NCBI GenBank assembly: GCA_000432335.1
Contig: HF995356.1
Location: forward strand, 1 to 49,459
Direction of reading: 5' to 3'
Origin: Firmicutes bacterium CAG:646
GTDB lineage: Bacteria > Bacillota > Clostridia > Lachnospirales > Lachnospiraceae
DNA length: 49,459 nt
In this document: positions 24,078 to 33,058 of the stretch, piece after piece
Layout: the number at the start of each line of letters is the position of its first letter
How positions within the stretch are numbered: position 1 is the stretch's first letter
The notes under the pieces: model-generated
Told to the model about the DNA's origin: nothing
Databases searched by the model: none
The model's input: only the letters and a program-made list of their open reading frames with translations
Position numbers and translations under genes: made by a program

Positions 24078-26153
24078 TTGGCAAAATATCTTGTGATCGT
24101 GGAATCACCGGCAAAGGTAAAAACAGTAAAAAAGTTTCTTGGAAGTAATTATGAAGTGGCTGCGTCCAACGGGCATGTGAGGGATCTTCCGAAAAGCCAG
24201 ATGGGAATTGACATAGAGAATGATTTTGAACCGAAGTATATTACCATCCGGGGCAAAGGGGAACTGCTGGCGGGACTTCGCAAAGCTGCAAAAAAAGCGG
24301 ATAAAGTCTATCTGGCAACTGACCCGGACCGTGAGGGGGAGGCGATTTCCTGGCATTTATCCAAGGCGCTGAATCTGGATGAAAAGAAAATGCGCCGGAT
24401 TACTTTTAATGAAATTACCAAGGGGGCAGTGAAGGAATCTATCAAACACGCCAGAGACATTGATATGAATCTGGTGGATGAGCAGCAGGCAAGAAGGGTG
24501 CTTGACAGAATGGTAGGTTATAAGATCAGTCCGCTTTTGTGGCAGAAGATCAAGCGAGGCTTAAGCGCAGGCCGTGTACAGTCTGTGGCTTTGCGGATCA
24601 TCGGAGACAGGGAGGACGAGATCAATGCGTTTATCCCGGAGGAGTACTGGACACTGGATGCAGTATTCAAGATTCCCGGAGAGAAGAAACCTCTGACAGC
24701 CAAATTTTACGGCAAAGAGAAAGAAAAGATGCATATTGCTTCCAAGGAAGAATTGGATCGGATCTTAAAAGAGCTGGATGGAGTTTCTTATCAGGTAAAA
24801 GATGTAAAAAAAGGCGAGAGAACGAGAAAAGCTCCGTTGCCTTTCACTACCAGTACGCTGCAGCAGGAGGCGGCAAAAACCTTGAATTTTTCCACTCAGA
24901 AGACTATGCGTCTTGCCCAGCAGTTATATGAAGGGGTGGATATCAAGGGAAATGGAACTGTGGGTCTGATCTCTTACCTGCGTACGGATTCCACCAGAAT
25001 ATCGGAGGAGGCAGACACCCTTGCCAGAAACTTTATTCAGGAACAGTATGGAGAACAGTATGCGGCGAAGGGAGAAGAGAAGAAGGCGGAAAAGAAAAAT
25101 GTGCAGGATGCGCATGAAGCTATCCGCCCTACCGATGTGACGAGACTTCCGGCGCTTATCAAAGAATCATTATCCAGAGATCAGTTCCGTCTGTATCAGC
25201 TGATCTGGAAGCGATTTGTGGCGAGCAGAATGAAACCGGCAGTGTACGAGACTACTTCGGTAAAGATTGCAGGAGGCGAATATATTTTTACCGTTTCTGC
25301 ATCTAAGCTGATCTTCGATGGATTTATGTCGGTATATACCCAGGAGGATGAGGAAAAGACCCAGAATAATCTTCTGGTGAAAGGGCTGGATGAACATACG
25401 GAGCTGAAATTGCAGGATTTTGACAGCCAGCAGCATTTTACTCAGCCGCCTGCGCATTATACAGAAGCATCTCTGGTAAAGACGCTGGAAGAGCTGGGAA
25501 TTGGACGGCCAAGTACGTATGCGCCTACGATCACCACGATCATTGCCAGAAGGTATGTGGCAAAGGAACAGAAAAATCTCTATATGACGGAGCTGGGGGA
25601 AGTGGTAAATAATATGATGAAAAAAGCCTTCCCCAGTATTGTAGATGTGAATTTTACAGCGACGATGGAAGATCTTCTGGATAAGGTGGGAGATGGAACC
25701 GTAGACTGGAAGGTGGTTGTGCGAAACTTTTATCCGGATCTGGATGAGGCGGTGAAAGCGGCGGAAAAAGAGCTGGAAGAGGTGAAGCTGGAAGATGAGG
25801 TTACCGATGTGATCTGTGAAAATTGCGGAAGAAACATGGTAATCAAGTACGGACCTCACGGAAGATTTCTGGCATGTCCGGGATTTCCTGAGTGCAGAAA
25901 TACGAAACCGTACCTGGAAAAGATCGGCGTTCCCTGTCCGAAATGTGGAAAAGAAGTGGTTCTGAAAAAGACCAAAAAAGGAAGAAAATATTACGGATGT
26001 GAAGATAACCCGGATTGTGATTTTATGTCCTGGCAAAAACCCTTAAAAGAAAAATGTCCGCAATGCGGAGGATATATGGTGGAAAAGGGAAATAAAAAAG
26101 TATGCGCCGATGAACACTGCGGTTATGTGGCAATGAAAAAAGAAGAAGAATAG
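24078..26153 (+). CDS. topA: DNA topoisomerase I
   Basis: Type IA topoisomerase that relaxes negative supercoils. It has 691 residues from TTG 24078 after GGGGAGG. The Toprim domain starts YLVIVESPAKVKTVKKFLG and has the acidic motif TDPDREGEAISWHL. The active-site tyrosine is Y300 in ISYLRTDSTRIS. The C-terminus has three zinc-ribbon units (CENCGRNM..., CPKCGKEV..., CPQCGGYM...), each with four Cys. This is the usual Firmicute architecture. It follows dprA by 68 bp. Confidence 0.98.
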   Translation: MAKYLVIVESPAKVKTVKKFLGSNYEVAASNGHVRDLPKSQMGIDIENDFEPKYITIRGKGELLAGLRKAAKKADKVYLATDPDREGEAISWHLSKALNLDEKKMRRITFNEITKGAVKESIKHARDIDMNLVDEQQARRVLDRMVGYKISPLLWQKIKRGLSAGRVQSVALRIIGDREDEINAFIPEEYWTLDAVFKIPGEKKPLTAKFYGKEKEKMHIASKEELDRILKELDGVSYQVKDVKKGERTRKAPLPFTTSTLQQEAAKTLNFSTQKTMRLAQQLYEGVDIKGNGTVGLISYLRTDSTRISEEADTLARNFIQEQYGEQYAAKGEEKKAEKKNVQDAHEAIRPTDVTRLPALIKESLSRDQFRLYQLIWKRFVASRMKPAVYETTSVKIAGGEYIFTVSASKLIFDGFMSVYTQEDEEKTQNNLLVKGLDEHTELKLQDFDSQQHFTQPPAHYTEASLVKTLEELGIGRPSTYAPTITTIIARRYVAKEQKNLYMTELGEVVNNMMKKAFPSIVDVNFTATMEDLLDKVGDGTVDWKVVVRNFYPDLDEAVKAAEKELEEVKLEDEVTDVICENCGRNMVIKYGPHGRFLACPGFPECRNTKPYLEKIGVPCPKCGKEVVLKKTKKGRKYYGCEDNPDCDFMSWQKPLKEKCPQCGGYMVEKGNKKVCADEHCGYVAMKKEEE

Positions 26154-26161
26154 AGGAAAGT

Positions 26162-26202
26162 GGCTGCGTCAGGGTCAGAAAAGATCAGCGCAGTCCTTTT
26201 TT
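26162..26202 (+). terminator. Probable terminator after topA
   Basis: GGCTGCG near 26162 pairs with CGCAGTCC near 26189 with a bulge and further weak pairs inside, followed by six T residues. The stem is imperfect. Confidence 0.55.
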
Positions 26203-26255
26203 GTTGTCTCGGTAAACAAATTTTTTGAAAAAGAATGAATATTTAGAAAATATCA

Positions 26256-26284
26256 TTGAAATTTTATAATTTACATGATACAAT
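26256..26284 (+). promoter_or_regulatory. Sigma-A promoter of codY
   Basis: TTGAAA (26256-26261), 17 bp, TACAAT (26279-26284), 67 bp before the start codon. Confidence 0.75.
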
Positions 26285-26350
26285 GAGAAAGAAAAAAGAA
26301 AATCAGTAACCAGAGCTGGTATGTGAAATAAATCAGGAAAGGAGTAAAAA

Positions 26351-27154
26351 ATGAGCGTACAATTATTGGACAAGACCAGAAAGATCAACAAACTGCTGCA
26401 TAACAACAGTTCTACAAAGGTAGTATTTAATGACATCTGCAAAGTAATGATGGAAACCCTGGATTCCAATATTCTGGTGATCAGTAAGAAGGGGAAAGTA
26501 CTGGGCGTTAGCCTTTGTCCGGGAGTGGAAGAAATCAGGGAGCTTATTAAAGATCAGGTGGGAAGTCATGTAGACCCTCTGCTCAATGACCGTTTTTTAA
26601 GTGTGTTATCCACCAAGGAGAATGTAAACCTTCAGACATTGGGATTTGAAGAGGAGAATATTGAAAAGTATTGTGCGATTATCAGCCCTATTGATATTGC
26701 AGGTGAGCGACTGGGAACCGTATTTATGTATCGCAGTGAGAAACAGTATGATATAGAAGATATTATTGTGAGCGAATATGGAACAACAGTTGTTGGTCTG
26801 GAGATGATGCGATCCGTAAATGAAGAAAATGCAGAAGAAGCCAGAAAAGTACAGGTAGTTAAATCTGCATTCAGCACACTTTCATTTTCCGAATTGGAGG
26901 CGATCATTCATATCTTTGACGAGCTGGATGGAGATGAAGGCATTCTCGTAGCCAGCAAGATTGCAGACCGGGTGGGCATCACCAGATCAGTGATCGTAAA
27001 TGCTCTGCGGAAGTTTGAGAGCGCAGGCGTGATTGAATCCCGCTCCAGCGGCATGAAAGGAACCTACATTAAAGTATTAAATGAAGTGATTTTTGATGAG
27101 CTGGAAGAGTTGAAAGCCCGTAAGAATGTGAAAAATTACGAAAAGAACGTCTAA
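26351..27154 (+). CDS. codY: GTP- and branched-chain amino acid-sensing repressor CodY
   Basis: Global nutritional regulator of low-GC Gram-positives. It has 267 residues. The N-terminal GAF domain binds isoleucine or valine; GTP sensing is known for the family. The C-terminal winged helix holds the highly conserved SKIADRVGITRSVIVNALR and RSSGMKGTYIKV. AAGGAG precedes the ATG. It has its own promoter and a strong terminator and so is monocistronic here. Bacillus places codY in an operon with xerC, clpQ and clpY; these are absent, as in many Clostridia. I see no good copy of the CodY box in the window. Confidence 0.96.
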   Translation: MSVQLLDKTRKINKLLHNNSSTKVVFNDICKVMMETLDSNILVISKKGKVLGVSLCPGVEEIRELIKDQVGSHVDPLLNDRFLSVLSTKENVNLQTLGFEEENIEKYCAIISPIDIAGERLGTVFMYRSEKQYDIEDIIVSEYGTTVVGLEMMRSVNEENAEEARKVQVVKSAFSTLSFSELEAIIHIFDELDGDEGILVASKIADRVGITRSVIVNALRKFESAGVIESRSSGMKGTYIKVLNEVIFDELEELKARKNVKNYEKNV

Positions 27155-27158
27155 GAGT

Positions 27159-27192
27159 AAAAAAGATACCGCAAAAAAGCGGTATCTTTTTT
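27159..27192 (+). terminator. Terminator after codY
   Basis: GATACCGC with an A-run in front and GCGGTATC followed by TTTTTT form a 14-bp stem (27159-27172 with 27179-27192) around an A6 loop. Confidence 0.9.
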
Positions 27193-27323
27193 GTGTGAAC
27201 GCATAAAATGATGATGCCAGGGTCAAAAGAAAGGAAAATATAAAAAAGGGAGAATAAATGAGTAAATAAGATTAAATAAGAGAAAAGATATGAAATAGTG
27301 AAAAAAAGTGGCATAAATTGAAG

Positions 27324-27352
27324 TTGCGAAAATAGAATAAAGTAACTAATAT
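27324..27352 (+). promoter_or_regulatory. Sigma-A promoter of groESL
   Basis: TTGCGA (27324-27329), 17 bp, TAATAT (27347-27352). The CIRCE starts 11 bp downstream, over the expected start point. The hexamers are imperfect. Confidence 0.5.
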
Positions 27353-27362
27353 AGGACTATCG

Positions 27363-27389
27363 GTAGCACTCGATTAAAGCGAGTGCTAA
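27363..27389 (+). promoter_or_regulatory. CIRCE operator of groES-groEL
   Basis: GTAGCACTC, nine bases, GAGTGCTAA: one mismatch (first base) from the consensus that the hrcA copy matches perfectly. It lies 36 bp before groES. HrcA should repress groESL from here. Confidence 0.95.
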
Positions 27390-27425
27390 TAAAAAGGCTT
27401 TTCATTTGATAAGGAGGCAATAGAT

Positions 27426-27710
27426 ATGAGATTAGTACCATTGGGAGACAGAGTTGTATTAAAACAGTTAGTTGCAGAGGAAACCACAAAGTCCGGGATC
27501 GTTCTTCCGGGACAGGCACAGGAAAAGCCACAGCAGGCAGAGGTAGTAGCCGTGGGACCTGGCGGAGTTGTTGACGGAAAAGAAGTGAAGATGGAAGTGG
27601 TAGCCGGGGATCAGGTTATCTATTCAAAATACGCAGGAACAGAAGTAAAACTGGACGGAGAAGAATATATCATCGTAAAACAGAATGATATCTTGGCAGT
27701 TGTAAAATAA
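27426..27710 (+). CDS. groES: Co-chaperonin GroES
   Basis: The lid of the GroEL chamber. It has 94 residues and the standard features: RLVPLGDRVVLKQ at the start, the mobile loop TTKSGIVLPGQAQEKPQQAEV and DGEEYIIVKQNDILAVV at the end. AAGGAGG precedes the ATG. groEL follows 66 bp later. Confidence 0.98.
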   Translation: MRLVPLGDRVVLKQLVAEETTKSGIVLPGQAQEKPQQAEVVAVGPGGVVDGKEVKMEVVAGDQVIYSKYAGTEVKLDGEEYIIVKQNDILAVVK

Positions 27711-27776
27711 CAGGTAACTGGGAAGAAAAAACAGTTACAGGCATAGAAAACAGACAGATCAGGAGGATTGATTATC

Positions 27777-29399
27777 ATGGCAAAAGAAATTAAATTTGGA
27801 GCAGAAGCCAGAGCGGCTCTGGAAAAAGGCGTAAATCAGCTGGCTGATACCGTAGGAGTAACCTTAGGACCGAAAGGAAGAAACGTAGTTCTGGAAAAAT
27901 CTTTCGGAGCTCCGCTGATCACCAATGACGGTGTTACCATTGCAAAGGAAGTAGAACTGGAAGATGGATTTGAAAATATGGGAGCGCAGCTGATCCGTGA
28001 AGTGGCTTCCAAGACAAATGATGTTGCCGGAGACGGAACAACAACAGCAACGGTACTGGCACAGGCTATGGTGAACGAGGGAATGAAAAACCTGGCAGCA
28101 GGCGCAAATCCCATCGTTTTGAGAAAAGGAATGAAAAAAGCTACCGATAAAGCAGTGGAAGTGATCGCATCCATGAGCAAACCGGTAGAGGGAAAAGATC
28201 AGATTGCAAGAGTAGCAGCGGTATCTTCCGGAGATGAAGAGGTAGGACAGCTGGTAGCAGACGCTATGGAAAAAGTTTCCAAAGATGGCGTTATCACTAT
28301 TGAAGAGTCCAAAACGATGAAAACAGAGCTGGATCTGGTAGAAGGTATGCAGTTTGACCGTGGCTATATTTCCGCTTATATGGCTACTGATACAGATAAG
28401 ATGGAAGCGGTTCTGGACAATCCATACATTTTGATCACTGATAAGAAGATTTCCAACATTCAGGATATTCTTCCTCTGCTGGAACAGATCGTTCAGTCCG
28501 GATCCAAACTGCTGATTATTGCAGAGGATATCGAGGGCGAAGCTCTTACAACTCTGATTGTAAATAAATTGAGAGGAACTTTCTCAGTAGCAGCTGTAAA
28601 AGCGCCGGGATATGGTGACAGAAGAAAAGAAATGCTGCAGGATATCGCAATCCTTACAGGCGGTCAGGTGATTTCTGATGAACTGGGTCTGGATCTGAAA
28701 GAAGCTACTTTGGAGCAGCTTGGTCGTGCAAAATCTGTAAAAGTTCAGAAAGAAAGCACAGTGATCGTAGACGGCGAGGGAGACAGAGATGCGATCAAAG
28801 CAAGAGTAAGCCAGATTAAGAGTCAGATCGAAGAGACAACTTCTGATTTTGATCGTGAAAAACTGCAGGAGAGACTGGCAAAACTGGCAGGCGGCGTAGC
28901 AGTTGTACGCGTAGGCGCAGCTACAGAGACTGAGATGAAAGAAGCAAAACTGCGTATGGAAGATGCTCTGGCAGCTACGAAAGCGGCGGTGGAGGAAGGT
29001 ATCATCGCAGGCGGCGGATCCGCTTATATCCATGCGACAAAAGAACTGCAGAGTCTGGTAGATTCTCTGGAGGGCGATGAAAAGACAGGAGCAAGAATTA
29101 TTATGAAAGCTCTGGAAGCTCCTCTGTATCACATTGCTGCAAATGCAGGACTGGAAGGATCTGTGATCATTAATAAAGTAAGAGAATCTCAGGTGGGCGT
29201 AGGTTTCGATGCATACAAAGAAGAGTATGTAGATATGGTAAAAGCAGGTATTCTGGATCCTGCAAAGGTTACAAGAAGCGCTCTGCAGAATGCTACCAGC
29301 GTAGCTTCCACCCTGTTAACTACAGAGTCAGTAGTTTCTATTATTAAAGAGGATACACCCGCTATGCCGGTAGGCAATCCGGGAATGGGAATGATGTAA
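27777..29399 (+). CDS. groEL: Chaperonin GroEL
   Basis: Hsp60 chaperonin. It has 540 residues from ATG 27777, behind AGGAGG; the upstream in-frame ATT is not used. Motifs: GRNVVLEKSFGAP, the ATP motif DVAGDGTTTATVLAQA, the apical domain with APGYGDRRKEMLQDIAI, and the signature LAKLAGGVAVVRVGAATE followed by EEGIIAGGGSA. The tail ends in a short GNPGMGMM. It is the only groEL copy in the window and under HrcA control through the CIRCE at 27363. Confidence 0.99.
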   Translation: MAKEIKFGAEARAALEKGVNQLADTVGVTLGPKGRNVVLEKSFGAPLITNDGVTIAKEVELEDGFENMGAQLIREVASKTNDVAGDGTTTATVLAQAMVNEGMKNLAAGANPIVLRKGMKKATDKAVEVIASMSKPVEGKDQIARVAAVSSGDEEVGQLVADAMEKVSKDGVITIEESKTMKTELDLVEGMQFDRGYISAYMATDTDKMEAVLDNPYILITDKKISNIQDILPLLEQIVQSGSKLLIIAEDIEGEALTTLIVNKLRGTFSVAAVKAPGYGDRRKEMLQDIAILTGGQVISDELGLDLKEATLEQLGRAKSVKVQKESTVIVDGEGDRDAIKARVSQIKSQIEETTSDFDREKLQERLAKLAGGVAVVRVGAATETEMKEAKLRMEDALAATKAAVEEGIIAGGGSAYIHATKELQSLVDSLEGDEKTGARIIMKALEAPLYHIAANAGLEGSVIINKVRESQVGVGFDAYKEEYVDMVKAGILDPAKVTRSALQNATSVASTLLTTESVVSIIKEDTPAMPVGNPGMGMM

Positions 29400-29446
29400 T
29401 CAGCTGTTTGAAAGAACAGCATTGTTCACAAAGATTTCAGAAAAAG

Positions 29447-29482
29447 CAGGAGCCAATTAGATAGACGTTGGCTCCTGTTTGT
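29447..29482 (+). terminator. Terminator after groEL
   Basis: CAGGAGCCAA (29447-29456) and TTGGCTCCTG (29468-29477) form a perfect 10-bp stem followed by TTTGTGTT. The T-run is short. Confidence 0.75.
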
Positions 29483-29539
29483 GTTAATATAAAGATGCCG
29501 CATAAAATCAAGAGTTTATCAACAGGGAAAGGGCACAGG

Positions 29540-30205
29540 ATGGAGGAGAAGAGATACGAAAGTGACTTGACAAGAAAAGAAAAAAGACATCTGGAATGGG
29601 AAAAAATCAAGGGTATGAAATGGAAAGCACGGATAGGATACATATGGGAATATTACAAACCCCATATGGCAGTGGGGCTGGGCATTATCCTTGTTTTGTG
29701 TATCATAGGCCAGATTATTTACCGGTCGCGGTTTGAGACGGTACTTTCGGTGGCTGTACTGAACAGTCCCATGGGAGATTCCGAAGGGATGGCTGCTGAT
29801 TTTAAAAAGTATCTGAAGGATACGGACAAGTTTCATGAGATTACGGTAGATTCCAGCATGATCTTCGGAGGAGACGGACAGTCGGATTATACGTCTACTA
29901 TGAAGCTGACGACGTTGATCGGAGCGCAGGAGCTGGATGTGCTCGTGGCGCCGGAAGAGCAGTTTAACCACTATACGGAGATGGAGGCATTCTTCCCCAT
30001 GGATGAGATTCTGACTGAGGAGGAGAAAGAAGCCTATGGAGATGCGGTGACAGAATATGGAATTCGTATAGGAAATACGGAAAAGCTTCAGGAATTTCAG
30101 ATGACAGTGGGAGAAGACGCCTATCTGGCAGTCTTTATCAACACAGAAAATGTAGAAAATGCAAAATCATTTATCAAATACATATATGGAGGAGGAGAGT
30201 CATGA
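29540..30205 (+). CDS. Membrane-anchored protein of unknown function
   Basis: 221 residues from ATG 29540; the frame is open from 29468, but that start lies in the groEL terminator. A charged cytoplasmic segment with KEKRHLEWEKIKGMKWKARI, one membrane helix (about 48-68), then an outside domain of about 150 residues. The outer domain has strands and helices reminiscent of extracellular solute-binding folds (LDVLVAPEEQFNHY, AFFPMDEILTEEEKE, AYLAVFINTENVENA), but I cannot name a family with confidence. The next gene overlaps its stop, so the two membrane proteins form a unit. Confidence 0.75.
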   Translation: MEEKRYESDLTRKEKRHLEWEKIKGMKWKARIGYIWEYYKPHMAVGLGIILVLCIIGQIIYRSRFETVLSVAVLNSPMGDSEGMAADFKKYLKDTDKFHEITVDSSMIFGGDGQSDYTSTMKLTTLIGAQELDVLVAPEEQFNHYTEMEAFFPMDEILTEEEKEAYGDAVTEYGIRIGNTEKLQEFQMTVGEDAYLAVFINTENVENAKSFIKYIYGGGES

Positions 30206-30714
30206 GTGATTTGTATTTAGAGGAAATGGTAAAGAGAAGAAAAACAACGAAGGATATGATACTGAGAGCCTTGTTGATGGGGCTTACCGGAGTATTGGTG
30301 GTGTTGTCGATTCTGACTTTTAATATTATCATTACCCTTCCGGCTATTGCTGTCTGTATTGCAGATATTTTCATTTTCCCGAGATTTAACGTGGAGTGGG
30401 AATACCAGTATGTAAACGGCGAGTTGGACGTGGACCGTATTCTTAACAAATCCAAGAGAAAAAGAATTGCCAGCTATGATATTGCCAATGCAGAGATTCT
30501 GGCGCCGGTATCTTCCCACCGCCTGGATTATTATAATAATAACACGAAGATTTCCGTGAAAAATTATACTTCCTGCAATCCAGAGAGAGAAAAACTGGTG
30601 TATGCGATGGTCATTCCCAGTGAAGGAGAGACAACAAAAGTTCTTTTTGAACCATCGGAACAGATGTTAAAAGAAATGCGTACAAAAGCGCCCAGAAAAG
30701 TCTTTTTTGACTAG
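30202..30714 (+). CDS. DUF6106-like two-helix membrane protein
   Basis: 170 residues: a short charged start (EEMVKRRKTTKDMILRA), two adjacent membrane helices (about 22-58), then a soluble cytoplasmic or membrane-side domain with VEWEYQYVNGELDVDRILNKSKRKR. This WEYxYxNGELDID(K/R)I pattern is typical of small Firmicute membrane proteins annotated DUF6106; the family link is from memory and function is unknown. The ATG overlaps the previous stop (ATGA). Confidence 0.75.
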   Translation: MSDLYLEEMVKRRKTTKDMILRALLMGLTGVLVVLSILTFNIIITLPAIAVCIADIFIFPRFNVEWEYQYVNGELDVDRILNKSKRKRIASYDIANAEILAPVSSHRLDYYNNNTKISVKNYTSCNPEREKLVYAMVIPSEGETTKVLFEPSEQMLKEMRTKAPRKVFFD

Positions 30715-30722
30715 TTTGCAGA

Positions 30723-30751
30723 TTGACAGGGAGATGTATTTTTGTTACACT
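30723..30751 (+). promoter_or_regulatory. Sigma-A promoter of guaB
   Basis: Perfect TTGACA (30723-30728), 17 bp, TACACT (30746-30751), 42 bp before the start. No purine riboswitch fits in this short leader. Confidence 0.75.
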
Positions 30752-30792
30752 AAGGGACAATAAAAGGCTACGAGCAACGAAAGGAGAAAAAA

Positions 30793-32247
30793 ATGGGTAC
30801 AATTATTGGTGAAGGAATTACTTTTGATGATGTGCTGTTAGTTCCCCAGTATTCAGAAGTGACTCCCAATATGGTTGATTTGACTACATATTTGACAAAG
30901 AAGGTAAAGCTGAACATTCCTATGATGAGTGCGGGAATGGATACCGTAACGGAGCATCGGATGGCGATTGCTATGGCCAGACAGGGTGGTATTGGTATTA
31001 TCCACAAGAATATGTCAGTTGAGGCGCAGGCAGAAGAAGTTGATAAAGTAAAGCGTTCAGAGAACGGAGTTATCACGGACCCATTTTTCTTATCTCCCGA
31101 ACATACTCTGGAAGATGCCAATAATCTTATGGCAAAGTTCAGAATTTCCGGTGTGCCGATCACAGAAGGACGGAAACTGGTGGGTATTATTACTAACCGT
31201 GATCTGAAGTTTGAAGAAGACTTCTCCAAGAAGATCAAAGATTCTATGACTTCTGAAGGTCTGATCACCGCAAAAGAAGGCATTACGCTGGAAGAAGCAA
31301 AGAAGATTCTGGCAAAAGCAAGAAAAGAAAAATTGCCGATCGTAGATGATGATTTCAATCTGAAAGGTCTCATTACGATTAAAGATATTGAAAAACAGAT
31401 CAAGTATCCGCTGTCAGCGAAGGATGATCACGGTCGTCTGCTCTGCGGTGCAGCCGTTGGTATCACCGCAAATGTGATGGAACGTGTGGATGCGTTGGTA
31501 AATGCCAACGTAGACGTGATCGTTATCGATTCCGCTCACGGACATTCCGCGAATATCTTCAAGACACTTCGTCAGATTAAAGAAAAATATCCGGAATTAC
31601 AGGTGATTGCAGGTAATGTTGCTACCGCTCAGGCTACCAGAGATCTGATCGAGGCGGGAGCAGACGCAGTAAAGGTAGGTATTGGACCTGGTTCCATCTG
31701 TACCACTCGTGTAGTGGCAGGTATCGGTGTTCCTCAGATCACAGCCGTTATGGACTGTTATGAGGTGGCAAAAGAATACGGTGTTCCGATCATTGCCGAC
31801 GGTGGTATCAAGTATTCCGGTGATATGACGAAAGCCATTGCAGCCGGAGCCAACGTATGTATGATGGGAAGTATCTTTGCCGGATGTGACGAGAGCCCGG
31901 GAAGCTTTGAATTATATCAGGGAAGAAAGTATAAAGTTTATCGCGGTATGGGATCTATTGCAGCTATGGAAAATGGAAGCAAGGATCGTTATTTCCAGAC
32001 AAATGCTAAGAAGCTGGTGCCAGAAGGTGTGGAAGGCCGTGTCGCATACAAGGGTCATGTGGAAGACACTGTATTCCAGCTGATCGGAGGACTTCGTTCA
32101 GGAATGGGATATTGTGGAGCAAAAGATGTGGAGACTTTGAAGGAAACAGGAAAATTTGTTAAGATTTCCGCTGCATCCTTAAAAGAATCTCATCCTCATG
32201 ATATCCATATCACAAAAGAAGCGCCAAACTACAGCGTGGATGAGTAA
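30793..32247 (+). CDS. guaB: IMP dehydrogenase
   Basis: Converts IMP to XMP, the first step to GMP. It has 484 residues. The TIM barrel (GITFDDVLLVPQYSEV at the start) is interrupted by a pair of CBS domains (about 92-205). The catalytic loop GIGPGSICTTR carries C303. The IMP site has GGIKYSGDMTKAIAAGA and the flap region includes YRGMGSIAAM. Complete, monocistronic, with a hairpin after the stop. CodY, which senses GTP, is encoded 3.6 kb upstream, but no direct link is visible. Confidence 0.98.
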   Translation: MGTIIGEGITFDDVLLVPQYSEVTPNMVDLTTYLTKKVKLNIPMMSAGMDTVTEHRMAIAMARQGGIGIIHKNMSVEAQAEEVDKVKRSENGVITDPFFLSPEHTLEDANNLMAKFRISGVPITEGRKLVGIITNRDLKFEEDFSKKIKDSMTSEGLITAKEGITLEEAKKILAKARKEKLPIVDDDFNLKGLITIKDIEKQIKYPLSAKDDHGRLLCGAAVGITANVMERVDALVNANVDVIVIDSAHGHSANIFKTLRQIKEKYPELQVIAGNVATAQATRDLIEAGADAVKVGIGPGSICTTRVVAGIGVPQITAVMDCYEVAKEYGVPIIADGGIKYSGDMTKAIAAGANVCMMGSIFAGCDESPGSFELYQGRKYKVYRGMGSIAAMENGSKDRYFQTNAKKLVPEGVEGRVAYKGHVEDTVFQLIGGLRSGMGYCGAKDVETLKETGKFVKISAASLKESHPHDIHITKEAPNYSVDE

Positions 32248-32252
32248 GAAAG

Positions 32253-32277
32253 AAGCGATCCCTTCGGGGGTCGCTTT
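32253..32277 (+). terminator. Terminator after guaB
   Basis: AAGCGATCCC and GGGGTCGCTT pair with one G-U around a stable TTCG tetraloop. Only a short T stretch follows. Confidence 0.7.
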
Positions 32278-32332
32278 GCTGATTTACAGGATCGTATAAT
32301 GCGGGGAAGTTACAAAAGAGAAGGGGTGTAAT

Positions 32333-33037
32333 ATGAGGAATAGTAGAAGAATCAGCGATTCCAGAAGAAAGCGCAGAAAACAGCTTGTCAGACGAGGGGT
32401 TATTTTGATTGGAATTGTCTGCCTGGGGATCGGCGGATTTACCTTAGTGAGGGAAAAAATAGCGTCTTCAGGAGAAAGGGGAGCGATCACCGCTCAGAAG
32501 ATGGAGGAAGAAGAATGGGTGGGAGCCCCTTCTCTGGATGTGCAGCTTTTGGATGTGAATGAGTATTCCAGACCGGGGACTCCGTTGAAAGAAATCAAAG
32601 GGATTGTAATTCATTATGTGGGAAATCCGGGAACCAGCGCGAAAGCAAACAGGGATTATTTTCAGAGATTGAAGGATGCGCATACCACCAAGGCAAGCAG
32701 CCATTTTGTGGTGGGACTGGACGGGGAGATTGTACAGTGTATTCCGAGTACAGAGATTTCTTATGCATCAAATGAGAGAAACAAGGATACTTTATCTATA
32801 GAATGCTGTCATCCCGATGAGACAGGGAAGTTTAATGAAGCGACGTATCAGTCCATGGTGAACCTGACGGGGTGGCTGTGCGCCAGATTTGGGTTGGACA
32901 GTCAGGATGTGATCCGCCATTATGATGTGACGGGAAAGATCTGCCCCAAATATTTTGTGGAGCATGAGGATGCCTGGGAACAGTTTAAGTCAGATGTGCA
33001 GACAAAAGCAGAGAAAATTAAGAAAATGAATCATTGA
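32333..33037 (+). CDS. Membrane-anchored N-acetylmuramoyl-L-alanine amidase (Amidase_2)
   Basis: 234 residues. A very Arg/Lys-rich start, one membrane helix (about 21-40), a short linker and an Amidase_2 (PGRP-like) domain (about 80-225). The zinc ligands can be read as H in IVIHYVG, H in VIRHYDVTGKICP and the Cys there; SSHFVVGLDGEIVQCIP and YASNERNKDTLSIECCH are also typical. It should cleave the bond between muramic acid and L-alanine in peptidoglycan, outside the cell and attached to the membrane. TATAAT at 32295-32300 could be its promoter, though no good -35 is visible. Confidence 0.92.
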   Translation: MRNSRRISDSRRKRRKQLVRRGVILIGIVCLGIGGFTLVREKIASSGERGAITAQKMEEEEWVGAPSLDVQLLDVNEYSRPGTPLKEIKGIVIHYVGNPGTSAKANRDYFQRLKDAHTTKASSHFVVGLDGEIVQCIPSTEISYASNERNKDTLSIECCHPDETGKFNEATYQSMVNLTGWLCARFGLDSQDVIRHYDVTGKICPKYFVEHEDAWEQFKSDVQTKAEKIKKMNH

Positions 33038-33058
33038 CGGGAAAGGAAAACGAATCGT

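Noticed and set aside
30715..30792. Purine riboswitch ahead of guaB
   Set aside because: The leader after the promoter is only about 35 bases and shows no aptamer-like pairing.
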